Shown here in pieces: positions 56,394 through 64,000 of a stretch of 64,000 nt of DNA (its first letter is position 1; each line of letters starts with the position of its first letter). Made by a program: the position numbers and the translations under genes. This DNA is from Hydrogenophaga aromaticivorans. Lineage in GTDB: Bacteria > Pseudomonadota > Gammaproteobacteria > Burkholderiales > Burkholderiaceae_C. Location: NCBI RefSeq assembly GCF_013387465.1, contig NZ_VYGV01000015.1:264895-328894 (forward strand). The letters are read 5' to 3'. The notes beneath the pieces were generated by a model, which did no database searches, was not told the DNA's origin, and saw nothing but the letters and a program-made list of their open reading frames with translations.

Positions 56394-56426
56394 GAATTAT
56401 TTCATCAGGTTCCACAGGAGTCGGCC

Positions 56427-57053
56427 ATGCCGAAAATGATCGTTTCCATCGATGGTGTCGTCATCAAGGAAGTGCAACTCACCAAAGACCGCACCACGCT
56501 CGGTCGCCGCCCCTACAACGACATCGTGATCGACAACCTGGCGGTGAGCGGTGAGCACGCGGTCATGCAGATGTCCGGTGCCCAGGTGTTTCTGGAAGAC
56601 CTCAACAGCACCAACGGCACCTATGTGAACGGCAAGGCCATCAAGAAGCAGCAGCTGCAGAACGGTGACACGGTCGAAATCGGCAAGTACAAGATCAAGT
56701 ACGTGCACGACGGCGCGGCCGACAGTTTTGAAAAGACCATGGTCATCAACTCCGGTGCCGTGGTGGGCGCCGTCGAGGCCGCTGCCCCGGTGGGCAATGC
56801 GGCGATCCGTGTGATGTCGGGTGCCGCCGCGGGCCGTGAGGTGCCGCTGGTCAAGGTGGTCACCACCATCGGCAAACCGGGTGTGGCGGTGGCCGCCATC
56901 ACGCGCCGCCCGCATGGTTATGTGGTTGCGCTGGTCGAAGGCGCCATCAAGCCCACCGTGAACGGCAGCGCCATCGGCACCGATGCGGTCAACCTGCGCA
57001 ACGGTGACCTGATCGAACTCGCGGGCACGCAAATGCAGTTCGTTCAGGCCTGA
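56427..57053 (+). CDS. FHA-domain protein
   Basis: A 208-residue phosphopeptide-binding protein. Seen: an N-terminal FHA domain with the Arg-Ser-Asn set (TTLGRRPYNDIVIDNLAVSGEHAVM; LNSTNGTYVNG, about residues 22-72, quoted in part: LGRRPYNDIV), then a second FHA-like fold (TTIGKPGVAVAAITRRPHG; KPTVNGSAIG) lacking the usual GR-x-S pattern. The first domain should dock phospho-Thr targets of the neighbouring kinase. Starts 33 bp after the phosphatase. Confidence 0.9.
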   Translation: MPKMIVSIDGVVIKEVQLTKDRTTLGRRPYNDIVIDNLAVSGEHAVMQMSGAQVFLEDLNSTNGTYVNGKAIKKQQLQNGDTVEIGKYKIKYVHDGAADSFEKTMVINSGAVVGAVEAAAPVGNAAIRVMSGAAAGREVPLVKVVTTIGKPGVAVAAITRRPHGYVVALVEGAIKPTVNGSAIGTDAVNLRNGDLIELAGTQMQFVQA

Positions 57054-57115
57054 CCCGGCCTGCAGCCCGATCCGCAGGCCATGAACGGCCTGCATCCCCC
57101 CATGTGGCGTCCACC

Positions 57116-59365
57116 ATGCCGGCCTTGAGCAGACACGGCCCGCGCATCGCCGTCACCTTGCTGCCCTTGCTGCTGGCCGTGCTGCACGCGGTGGGTGTGC
57201 TGCCCATGGGCGTGTTGCAGCGGCTGGACGACATCATTTACGACGCACGCCTGCGCGTCACCATGCCGGCCACACGTGACGAACGTGTGGTGATCGTCGA
57301 CATCGATGAAAAAAGCCTGGCCGAGGTCGGGCGCTGGCCGTGGGCCCGGCACCACGTGGCCCGGCTGGTCGACACCCTGTTCGAAGACCAGCGCATCGCA
57401 CTGCTCGGTTTTGACACCGTGTTTGCCGAAGCTGACAACAGCTCAGGCCTGCGCCAGCTGCAACAAATGGCTGGCGGTGCGCTCGCCGACCAGCCCGGCT
57501 TTGCCGAGCGGGTCCGACAACTGGAACCCGAACTCGACCGCGACGCCCTGCTGGCGCGGGCCCTCAAGGACCGCCCGGTGGTGTTGGGCTACTACTTCAC
57601 CAGCGATCGCGACGGGCGCACCAACGGGGTCCTGCCCGCGCCGGTGATGCAAACCGAGGCGCTGGGCGGCCGCCCCATTCTCGCCACGCGCTGGGATGGC
57701 TACGGGGCCAACATCCCGCCACTGGCCGAAGCGGCGCCGCGCGCCGGTTTCTTCAACGCCGTCTCCAGCACGGACGGCGTGGTGCGCTCGCTGCCCTTGC
57801 TGGCCGAGCACGGTGGCCGCTACTACGAGTCCTTGTCGCTGGCCATGTTCCGCATGGTCCTCGGCTCACCGGGCGTCGAGCCGGGCTTCCCCCCCGAGCG
57901 GGTGGTTGGCCGCCATTACCAGGCGCTTGAGAGCGTGCGGTTGCGCCAGGGGACGTCCACGCTGGCCATTCCGGTGGACGACAGGGTGGCCACGCTGGTG
58001 CCGTTCCGCGGTCCCGGTGGCCCCCAGGGTGGGTCGTTCACCTACCTCAGTGCCGCAGATGTGCTCGCCGGGCGGGTGGCGCCCGGCCTGCTGGCCGACA
58101 AGATCGTGCTGATCGGCACCACCGCGCCTGGGTTGCTGGACCTGCGGATCACGCCGGTGGGTGAAACCTACCCCGGCGTCGAAACCCATGCCAGCCTCAT
58201 CGCCGGCCTGCTGGACGGCCAGCTCCTGGTCAAGCCCGACTACGCACTCGGCTACGAACTGGTCATGTTGGTGATCGCCGGGCTGGTCCTGGCGCTGGCG
58301 CTGCCGTTGTTGAGCGCGGCGCGTGCCGTGGTCCTGAGCCTGGGGGTGGTGCTGGTGGTGCTCGGGCTCAACACCTGGCTGTATCTCGGCCATGGGCTGG
58401 TGCTGCCGCTGGCCAGCGCGCTGGTGATGGCGGGCGTGGCCTTTGCGCTCAACATGAGCTACGGCTATTTTGTCGAAAGCCGGTCCAAGCGCGAACTGGC
58501 CCAGCTCTTCGGCACCTATGTGCCGCCCGAGCTGGTCGACGAAATGGTGAAGGACCCCGACAGCTATAGCATGGCCGCCACCACCCGCGAACTGACGGTG
58601 ATGTTCTGCGACATGCGCGGCTTCACGCAGATCGCCGAGACCATGGCGCCGACCGAACTCCAGGCCCTGCTCAACACCGTGTTCAGCCGGCTGACCCAGC
58701 TTATCCGCCACCACCGCGGCACCATCGACAAATACATGGGCGACTGCGTCATGGCCTTCTGGGGCGCCCCGGTCGAAACGCCCAATCACGCCAGCCTGGC
58801 CGTGCAGACCGCCATCGACATGGCGCAAACCATCCACGAGATCAACGCCGAGCGGGCCAGCCGCGCCCTGCCCGCCATCCAGCTAGGCATCGGTCTGAAC
58901 ACCGGTGACATGTGTGTGGGCGACATGGGCTCCGACGTGCGCCGCAGCTACACCGTGATCGGCGACGCGGTCAACCTGGGCTCGCGGCTGGAGGGGCTCT
59001 CCCGCCTGTACGGCGTGGACATCGTGGCCAGTGAAACCACCCAGGCCCAGGCGCCGGGCTTCGCCTGGCAGGTGCTCGACCGGGTGCGCGTCAAAGGCAA
59101 GGCCCAGGCCGTCACCATCTATACCCCGCTGGGGCGCCGCGAGCAGCTCACGGCCGAACAAACCGGGGAGCTGGCGCAGTGGAATCTCGCGTTCAAGGCC
59201 TGGCAGGCCCAGGACTGGGACGCCTGCGACGTGCACCTGCTCAACCTGCAGCGTCAGAATGCCAAAAAAGTCCTTTACCGCCTGTATGCCGAACGGGTAG
59301 CCTCCATGAGGCGGTTGCCGCCCGTCGCCCATTGGGACGGCACCACCACTTTCGAGTCCAAATAA
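57116..59365 (+). CDS. CHASE2-domain class III adenylate/guanylate cyclase
   Basis: A 749-residue membrane cyclase. Seen: N-terminal helix, CHASE2 sensor (VVIVDIDEKSLAEVGRWPWARHHVARLVDT, in part: DIDEKSLAEVGRWPW), three helices (about 380-450), then a class III catalytic domain: LTVMFCDMRGFTQ with metal Asp499, IDKYMGDCVMAFWG with metal Asp543 and the Lys typical of ATP selection, and YTVIGDAVNLGSRLE. A C-terminal TPR-like tail follows. ATG 57116; the GTG at 57104 is an alternative. Predicted to make cAMP. Shares the CHASE2 sensor type with the kinase of the same module. Confidence 0.92.
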   Translation: MPALSRHGPRIAVTLLPLLLAVLHAVGVLPMGVLQRLDDIIYDARLRVTMPATRDERVVIVDIDEKSLAEVGRWPWARHHVARLVDTLFEDQRIALLGFDTVFAEADNSSGLRQLQQMAGGALADQPGFAERVRQLEPELDRDALLARALKDRPVVLGYYFTSDRDGRTNGVLPAPVMQTEALGGRPILATRWDGYGANIPPLAEAAPRAGFFNAVSSTDGVVRSLPLLAEHGGRYYESLSLAMFRMVLGSPGVEPGFPPERVVGRHYQALESVRLRQGTSTLAIPVDDRVATLVPFRGPGGPQGGSFTYLSAADVLAGRVAPGLLADKIVLIGTTAPGLLDLRITPVGETYPGVETHASLIAGLLDGQLLVKPDYALGYELVMLVIAGLVLALALPLLSAARAVVLSLGVVLVVLGLNTWLYLGHGLVLPLASALVMAGVAFALNMSYGYFVESRSKRELAQLFGTYVPPELVDEMVKDPDSYSMAATTRELTVMFCDMRGFTQIAETMAPTELQALLNTVFSRLTQLIRHHRGTIDKYMGDCVMAFWGAPVETPNHASLAVQTAIDMAQTIHEINAERASRALPAIQLGIGLNTGDMCVGDMGSDVRRSYTVIGDAVNLGSRLEGLSRLYGVDIVASETTQAQAPGFAWQVLDRVRVKGKAQAVTIYTPLGRREQLTAEQTGELAQWNLAFKAWQAQDWDACDVHLLNLQRQNAKKVLYRLYAERVASMRRLPPVAHWDGTTTFESK

Positions 59366-59401
59366 CCCGGCCCATGGGGTCGCCAACCGCTGACAAGACC
59401 G

Positions 59402-60205
59402 ATGAGGGTACGCGTTCTGGGTTGTTCCGGCGCCATCGCGCAAGGCTGCCGCACCACCTCCTTCCTGCTCGACGACGATGTGCTCATCGACGCGGGTACC
59501 GGCGTGGGCGACCTCCGCCTGGACGAGATGGCCCGCATCAACCACGTGCTGCTCACGCACTCCCACCTCGACCACGTGGCCAGCCTGCCGCTGATGATCG
59601 ACGCCGTGGCTGCCCTGCGCATGGCCGCGGGCGCACCGCCGCTGCAGGTGCACGCCCTGCCCGGCACCATCGCCGCCCTGCGGGTGCACATCTTCAACAA
59701 CCTGATCTGGCCCGATTTTTCGGCCATTCCCAGCGCCGACACCCCGCTCGTGCGCTTTGAGAGCATCGCCGTGGGGCAGGTGCTGCAGGTCGGCGGCAAG
59801 GCCATCGAGGTGCTGCCCGCCGTGCACACCGTGCCCGCCTGCGGCTACGCCGCCGCCACCGCCTCGGGCCACTGGGTCTTCAGCGGCGACACCGAGCGCA
59901 ACCCCGCGTTCTGGCAGCGCGTCAACCAGCTGCCCGTGGCCCTGCTCATCATCGAAACCGCCTTCAGCGACCGCGAAAAAGCACTCGCCCGCCGCAGCCT
60001 GCACCTCGCGCCCAGCACCCTGGCCGAAGAGCTCGACCAGATCGACCGCCGCCAGCGTTACCCGATCTACATCACCCACACCAAGCCCGCCGAAACCGGG
60101 CTCATCATGGACGAGATCCAGCGCTTCGACCAGACGCCCAGCCGCGTGGACGACGTGCGCCACGACATCCGCTGGCTCAGCGCCGGGCAGACCTTCGAGC
60201 TCTGA
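59402..60205 (+). CDS. Class II 3',5'-cyclic-nucleotide phosphodiesterase
   Basis: A 267-residue metallo-beta-lactamase-fold phosphodiesterase (PDE class II, CpdP/PDE1-like). Seen: VLGCSGAIAQGCRTTSFLLDD, THSHLDH with His53, His55, Asp57, His58, VHTVPACGYAA, WVFSGDTE and YITHTKP. It should hydrolyse the cAMP made by the neighbouring cyclase. Starts 37 bp after the cyclase. Last gene of the module and directly upstream of the pilins. Confidence 0.88.
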   Translation: MRVRVLGCSGAIAQGCRTTSFLLDDDVLIDAGTGVGDLRLDEMARINHVLLTHSHLDHVASLPLMIDAVAALRMAAGAPPLQVHALPGTIAALRVHIFNNLIWPDFSAIPSADTPLVRFESIAVGQVLQVGGKAIEVLPAVHTVPACGYAAATASGHWVFSGDTERNPAFWQRVNQLPVALLIIETAFSDREKALARRSLHLAPSTLAEELDQIDRRQRYPIYITHTKPAETGLIMDEIQRFDQTPSRVDDVRHDIRWLSAGQTFEL

Positions 60206-60283
60206 CAAAAAAACGTCACCGCAGGGGTGGGTGACAAAAATTGTCAGTTGCAAAAGGCATCATGGGACACAAATCGTCACATG
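60203..60283 (+). promoter_or_regulatory. Array of TGAC/GTCA palindromes upstream of the pilin promoter
   Basis: TGACAAAAAAACGTCA (60203-60218), perfect TGACAAAAATTGTCA (60232-60246) and weaker GACACAAATCGTC (60266-60278). They are about 29 and 33 bp apart centre to centre and 86-148 bp upstream of the predicted start, a position for PilR-type enhancer binding (TGTC motifs). Confidence 0.55.
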
Positions 60284-60330
60284 CGCTGGGTGAAGCGTGA
60301 AAAAGAACGCACAACCCAGGCCATTTCCGG

Positions 60331-60347
60331 TTGGCACGGACCCTGCT
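60331..60347 (+). promoter_or_regulatory. Sigma-54 promoter of the first pilin
   Basis: TTGGCACGGACCCTGCT. The -24 GG (60333-60334) and -12 GC (60345-60346) have the required 10-nt spacing; TGGCACG is a perfect -24 element and CTGCT a near-perfect -12. Predicted start near 60358, 35 nt before the ATG. Confidence 0.8.
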
Positions 60348-60392
60348 CAGTAGAACGCGTCTCTGTCCCACAACCCCCAAGGAGTTTTCCTC

Positions 60393-60839
60393 ATGAAGCG
60401 TTCCATGCAAAAAGGTTTCACCCTGATCGAACTGATGATCGTGGTGGCCATCATCGGTATCTTGGCCGCCATCGCCATTCCACAATACAGCGACTACGTG
60501 TCCCGCACCCGTGCTTCGGGCGCCGCCGCCGAGTTGGCCGGTCTGCGCAGCGCGGTGAGTTCGTGTATTGCCGACACGCTGGCCATCACGGGGTGTAACG
60601 GGGACACCAATGGCATCGTTACAACTGGGTTCCAGCTGACCAAGAACATCACAGTGGCGCCCACTGTGGCCAACGGTGTGATCACCACCACCACAGGCGC
60701 TACTGCATCGGCGGGCGGCGCGGCTCTGACCTGGATCACCACACCCACCGCTACCACGGCCAACATCGTGTGGAACAACACCGGCACCGTTTGCAACTCC
60801 ACGCGTGGTCTGAAGCCTGGCCAAGGCGACTGCCCATAA
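60393..60839 (+). CDS. Type IV major pilin PilA/PilE-like
   Basis: A 148-residue prepilin. Seen: short leader MKRSMQKG cut after Gly8 by PilD, then the class IVa N-terminus [27 protein letters not shown] with Glu5, a globular head rich in Thr/Ala/Gly, and a C-terminal D-region with paired Cys ([15 protein letters not shown]). AAGGAG lies 12 nt upstream. Sigma-54 promoter precedes it, as for PilA. Followed by two hairpins before a paralogous pilin. Confidence 0.95.
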   Translation: MKRSMQKGFTLIELMIVVAIIGILAAIAIPQYSDYVSRTRASGAAAELAGLRSAVSSCIADTLAITGCNGDTNGIVTTGFQLTKNITVAPTVANGVITTTTGATASAGGAALTWITTPTATTANIVWNNTGTVCNSTRGLKPGQGDCP

Positions 60840-60850
60840 TTGCAGGAAAT

Positions 60851-60885
60851 CTTCAGGAGCAGGCGTTTGACGCGTGCTCCTGAAG
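60851..60885. other. Long perfect hairpin between the two pilin genes
   Basis: Arms CTTCAGGAGCA / TGCTCCTGAAG (11 bp) with an inner GCGT/ACGC pair. It starts 12 nt after the first pilin stop. No T tract: processing, stabilisation or partial termination possible. Confidence 0.7.
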
Positions 60886-60908
60886 ACAGAGTCTTGTGAG
60901 CGGTCTCA

Positions 60909-60944
60909 GGGTCATCCGTCCATGATGGATGGCCCTTTTATTTT
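60909..60944 (+). terminator. Intrinsic terminator between the pilin genes
   Basis: 9-bp stem GGGTCATCC / GGATGGCCC (one T-G pair) with TTTTATTTT after it. It lies just before the second pilin start (60956), so readthrough or a separate promoter would be needed for that gene. Confidence 0.8.
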
Positions 60945-60955
60945 GTAGGTCACGC

Positions 60956-61402
60956 ATGAACGCCAGAACAATCCGAGGCTTCACACTGATCGAGCTCATG
61001 GTGGTTGTGGCCATCATCGGCATACTCGCTGCGATTGCCATACCTCAATACTCTGACTACGTTTCGCGCACACGTGCTTCCGGCGCTGCGACCGAACTGG
61101 CAGGCATTCGAAGCAAGGTGGCTCTTTGCATCACGGAAACGGGCGTTGCGACCGGCTGCAATGCGGGCACCAACGGCATAGAAGCCCTGGCCGACTTTCA
61201 AACCACCAGAAACGTGCTTGAGCTCAGTGGCGTGACCAACGGCCAGATCACCGCCATCACCGGAGCCACGCTGTCGGCCGGCGGTGCGAATCTGACCTGG
61301 ATCAATACCCCCACCCCGACCACTGCCAACATCGTGTGGACCAACACTGGGACTGTTTGCAACAGCTTCCGGGGATTGAAGGTGGGCGTTGGGGATTGTT
61401 GA
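60956..61402 (+). CDS. Type IV pilin, paralogue of the upstream pilin
   Basis: A 148-residue prepilin closely similar to the preceding one: leader MNARTIRG cut before [20 protein letters not shown], then [14 protein letters not shown], and C-terminal disulfide loop VCNSFRGLKVGVGDC. The head differs at many positions, so it may be a minor or alternative subunit. The only ribosome-binding sequence is weak (TAGGTCACGC). ATG 60956; the longer frame overlaps the terminator stem. Confidence 0.92.
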   Translation: MNARTIRGFTLIELMVVVAIIGILAAIAIPQYSDYVSRTRASGAATELAGIRSKVALCITETGVATGCNAGTNGIEALADFQTTRNVLELSGVTNGQITAITGATLSAGGANLTWINTPTPTTANIVWTNTGTVCNSFRGLKVGVGDC

Positions 61403-61485
61403 CAGCCACGCCGCAGCTGGTTCGGGATGACCCAGAAAGCGTTGTGCTTTTTCTTTTGCATTTTGCGTTGAGTGCACATTGATCC

Positions 61486-62271
61486 ATGCGCCTGCCCATC
61501 CATTGGAAGTCCAAATTCAAAGCATCGGTCATACACCTTGCCATCAGCGTGGTATTGGCCATGTTGGCCGCCGGTCTCGTTTTTTTTGTCTGGTATCCCT
61601 CTCCCTATAGAGAGCTGTTATGGGGTCAAGATATTTACATCTGGCTGATCGTTGTGGATACGGTTCTGGGACCTCTGCTGACTTTTGTGGTCTTTAACCA
61701 GCGCAAGCGCCTTCTGGAGCGCTTGGTCGATTTTTCGCTCGTTGGAGCCCTTCAAATCGGGGCACTGATCTTTGGTGTCTGGGCATTGGCGCAGGCCAGG
61801 CCAGTTTATGTTGTGTTCGAGTACGACAAATTTCAAGTCGTCCCGGTGTACCTTGTTCCGGAATATGCGCTCAAGCAGGCGCCGAGCCAACGGCGGAGTT
61901 TGCCTTGGGGCCGCCCCGGGATGTTGTCTTTGCGCCGTCTGCCGGCGGATGAAGAAAATATTGCCGTGTGGGTCAAGAACATGGCCTTTGGCGGACCACC
62001 ACTCGCCGTTCAACCGAAGCTCTGGCAAGACTATGGATTGGCTACCGAGCAGATTGTCATGGCGAGTACGCCCTTTAATAGTCTGAGCGAAAAGTACGCT
62101 GAGCATGAACAAGAATTGCAGGACATATTGAGTCGTTCAGAGATGTCGCCTGATCAACTGATCGGGGTGCCCATCTATTCCGGTAATGGCTCGGGAGTGC
62201 TTATGCTTTCGAAAGAGACGATGGCGGTTGTGGACCTGCTGGTGTTGAAGCGAGAAATCAAAGGGTGGTGA
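61486..62271 (+). CDS. TfpX/TfpZ-family type IV pilin accessory protein
   Basis: A 261-residue inner-membrane protein. Seen: four hydrophobic helices in the first 110 residues ([45 protein letters not shown], quoted in part), a conserved [17 protein letters not shown] with the GPLLT signature, then a cytoplasmic or periplasmic C-terminal domain. In Pseudomonas aeruginosa, TfpX/TfpZ proteins are encoded beside and serve specific pilin alleles. Base composition is visibly AT-richer than its neighbours, suggesting horizontal spread with the pilins. Overlaps moaC by 14 bp in the convergent direction. Confidence 0.85.
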   Translation: MRLPIHWKSKFKASVIHLAISVVLAMLAAGLVFFVWYPSPYRELLWGQDIYIWLIVVDTVLGPLLTFVVFNQRKRLLERLVDFSLVGALQIGALIFGVWALAQARPVYVVFEYDKFQVVPVYLVPEYALKQAPSQRRSLPWGRPGMLSLRRLPADEENIAVWVKNMAFGGPPLAVQPKLWQDYGLATEQIVMASTPFNSLSEKYAEHEQELQDILSRSEMSPDQLIGVPIYSGNGSGVLMLSKETMAVVDLLVLKREIKGW

Positions 62272-62773
62272 GCGCAGGCGCCACAAAGTGCCCGCTCTTC
62301 CCCCCCCGCTTTTCCACCAACCGCACGCCGCCCATCGTCATCCCCCGGTCCACCGCCTTGCACATGTCGTAGATCGTGAGCAGGGCCACGCTGCAGGCGG
62401 TGAGGGCTTCCATTTCCACGCCGGTCTGGCCGGTGCATTCGGCGGTGGTGCGGCACAGCACGCTGTTCGTTGCCGCCTCCACATCAAATTCGACCGCCAC
62501 GCGAGTGAGCGCGATCGGGTGGCACAGGGGGATCAGGTCGCTGGTCTTCTTCGCACCCTGGATGCCGGCGATGCGGGCGATGCCGAGCACGTCGCCTTTT
62601 TTGGCGCTGCCGCTCTGGATCAGCGCGAGCGTGGCGGGCTCCATGGTGATGCGGCCTTCGGCCACGGCGACGCGGTGCGTGCTGGCTTTGGCGGCCACGT
62701 CGACCATGTGGGCCTGTCCCTCGGCGTCGAAATGGGTGAGCGGGCTGGGTTTTGGGGTGGTCGGGTGGGTCAT
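62258..62773 (-). CDS. moaC: Cyclic pyranopterin monophosphate synthase MoaC
   Basis: A 171-residue molybdenum-cofactor enzyme that converts the MoaA product to cyclic pyranopterin monophosphate. Seen: [64 protein letters not shown] (in part: [15 protein letters not shown]) and [12 protein letters not shown]. Length normal. Divergent from the M48 gene. Not part of a visible moa operon. Confidence 0.95.
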   Translation of the reverse strand: MTHPTTPKPSPLTHFDAEGQAHMVDVAAKASTHRVAVAEGRITMEPATLALIQSGSAKKGDVLGIARIAGIQGAKKTSDLIPLCHPIALTRVAVEFDVEAATNSVLCRTTAECTGQTGVEMEALTACSVALLTIYDMCKAVDRGMTMGGVRLVEKRGGKSGHFVAPALTTL

Positions 62774-62832
62774 GGCGGGATCTTTGCTCGGTCTTTACAG
62801 AAACCTGTGGGCGTTGGCGGCATCATACGAGG

Positions 62833-63918
62833 ATGCGCCTTTTGACGACCCCCCGATTCCCGTTGTCCCGCCGTCTCTTTTCAGTCCCCGTGCTGCTGGC
62901 CGCTCTGGCGGCGGTACCGGTGTCGTTGTCGAACGCACAGACGAATCCGGCGCCCAGTGGCGCGCCGGGGGCTGGTGCGACACGGGGCGGTCTGCCCAGC
63001 CTGGGTGACGAGCAGGACATGTCGATCGCGGCCGAGCGCCGCCTGGGCGACCGGATCGCGCGCGACATCTACCGCGACCCCGATTACCTGGACGATCCGG
63101 TGCTGGGCGACTACCTGTCGGCGATCTGGCAGCCGCTGCTGGGCGCGGCGCGCGCGCGCGGCGATGTGCCGCCCGAGCTGTCGGAGCGGCTGGCCTGGGA
63201 ACTGATGATCTCGCGTGACCGGCGGGTGAATGCCTTCGCTTTGCCGGGTGGGTATCTGGGGGTGAACCTCGGCCTGCTGGCGGTGACCGAACGGCCCGAG
63301 GAGCTCGCTGCGGTGATGGCGCACGAGCTCAGCCACGTCTCGCAGCGCCACATCGCGCGCCTGGTGTCGAGCCAGGACCGTTTGGCGCCCTGGATGCTGG
63401 GCGCCATGATCCTGGGTGCGCTGGCCGCGCGCGCCAACACCGAGGTGGCCAATGCCGCCATCGTGGGCAGCCAGGCGGTGGCGATGCAGACCCAGCTGAA
63501 TTTTTCGCGCGACATGGAGCGCGAGGCGGACCGGGTGGGTTTTGGCGTGCTGACCGGCGCGGGCTTTGAGGGGCAGGGCTTTGTCGACATGTTTGACCGT
63601 CTGCAGCAGGCCTCGCGCCTCAACGACGACGGCTCGTTCCCTTATCTGCGCAGCCACCCGCTGACCAGCGAGCGCATCGCCGACATGCGGGCGCGCCTGC
63701 CGCTGTCGACGGCGAGGGCCGGCCCGGGCGTGGGGCCGCTCAAGTCCGCGGTGCCCGGCGCTGTTGCCAATGCGCCGGCTAGCGGCGGGCCAACCGGCCT
63801 ACGGCTCCGACCCCCCGCGCTGTTCCGCGCCACCCCCCCCCCCCCCGGCAAAGGCCACCCAACCGGCGGTCCCCCAACCCAGGCAATTGTCATGACCGCC
63901 AACGACGACCACGCGTAG
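62833..63918 (+). CDS. Exported M48-family metalloprotease (BepA-like), 3' part aberrant
   Basis: A periplasmic zinc protease of the BepA/YfgC type, which handles outer-membrane protein quality control. Seen: Arg-rich N-terminus and signal peptide (about residues 8-35, ending SNAQ), GDEQDMSIAAERRLGDRIA, HEXXH at AVMAHELSH (His164, Glu165, His168), RDMEREADRVGFGVL with the third ligand Glu, and SHPLTSERIADM. From about residue 300 the sequence becomes Pro/Gly-rich without the usual TPR domain (family members are often 450-550 residues) and crosses a C14 run at 63833-63846. The C-terminus shown is probably not genuine. ATG 62833 follows ACGAGG. Confidence 0.8.
   Translation: MRLLTTPRFPLSRRLFSVPVLLAALAAVPVSLSNAQTNPAPSGAPGAGATRGGLPSLGDEQDMSIAAERRLGDRIARDIYRDPDYLDDPVLGDYLSAIWQPLLGAARARGDVPPELSERLAWELMISRDRRVNAFALPGGYLGVNLGLLAVTERPEELAAVMAHELSHVSQRHIARLVSSQDRLAPWMLGAMILGALAARANTEVANAAIVGSQAVAMQTQLNFSRDMEREADRVGFGVLTGAGFEGQGFVDMFDRLQQASRLNDDGSFPYLRSHPLTSERIADMRARLPLSTARAGPGVGPLKSAVPGAVANAPASGGPTGLRLRPPALFRATPPPPGKGHPTGGPPTQAIVMTANDDHA
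63833..63846 (+). other. C14 homopolymer
   Basis: Fourteen consecutive C on the plus strand inside the aberrant 3' end of the M48 gene. Either a phase-variation-like tract, a sequencing error hotspot, or part of a misassembly. Confidence 0.9.
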
Positions 63919-64000
63919 GCAACAGCAAGTCCGAGGCAGAACTTGGGATCATTGACAACCTGAAAAAAGGGCTCGTTGACCAGCGCCGTCACCGCCGTAG

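Noticed and set aside
63642..63992. Minus-strand ORF at the window end as a real gene
   Set aside because: Only the first about 45 residues look protein-like; the rest is antisense to the M48 gene. Kept as part of the junction finding.

Overview
The window looks like chromosomal DNA of a high-GC betaproteobacterium of the family Comamonadaceae, with Hydrogenophaga or a close relative the best guess. The basis is overall protein character, GC-rich codon use, the lptD-surA-rsmA order, the type 2 ArgC, a fused malic enzyme, and a GC-rich intergenic hairpin repeat. I see no rRNA, tRNA, CRISPR array, insertion sequence, prophage or integrase. Most genes are core or metabolic.

Layout. 0-4.2 kb: M20 peptidase (cut by the window edge), lipase-like hydrolase, YidB-like protein, MFS transporter and a small membrane protein. 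4.3-12 kb: exported PHB-depolymerase-like esterase, rsmE, and an envelope/ribosome block with amgK divergent from lptD-surA-rsmA. 12.1-13.2 kb: barnase-type secreted RNase with its barstar inhibitor. 13.4-15.7 kb: malic enzyme fused to a phosphotransacetylase-like domain. 15.9-30.8 kb: an iron region with Bfd, bacterioferritin, an imelysin/di-heme oxidase/imelysin/DUF1513 operon, a TonB-dependent receptor operon ending in a Fur-like regulator, and two small operons encoding DUF2325-type proteins. Four Fur-box-like sites lie at its promoters. 30.8-40.3 kb: PfkB kinase, MOSC protein, pepP, murU, tkt, gap, SPOR protein, birA and a bacterial SET-domain methyltransferase. 40.4-49.4 kb: topoisomerase III carrying a SWIB tail, GST, a TctD/TctE-type two-component system, MarR regulator, recA-recX and a stand-alone CZB zinc protein. 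49.4-52.6 kb: argC and sucCD. 52.8-60.2 kb: a signalling module of CHASE2 Ser/Thr kinase, PP2C phosphatase, FHA protein, CHASE2 adenylate cyclase and class II cyclic-nucleotide phosphodiesterase. 60.2-62.3 kb: two tandem type IV pilins behind a sigma-54 promoter, and a TfpX/TfpZ accessory protein. 62.3-64 kb: moaC and an M48 protease whose 3' part looks abnormal.

The most striking unexplained structure is a roughly 80-bp intergenic element present in eight clear copies plus one decayed copy. Each copy has a conserved inner hairpin and an outer stem. The stem sequence differs between copies, yet its arms stay complementary in all eight. Seven of the eight sit within about 10 nt after a stop codon in the same orientation relative to that gene, as if a dedicated 3'-UTR module had been appended to many genes.

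Two further links are worth noting. A perfect CRP consensus site lies upstream of sucCD, 7 kb from the cyclase/phosphodiesterase pair, and that pair lies directly upstream of the pilins. A strongly alternating purine-pyrimidine tract separates the SET gene from topB.
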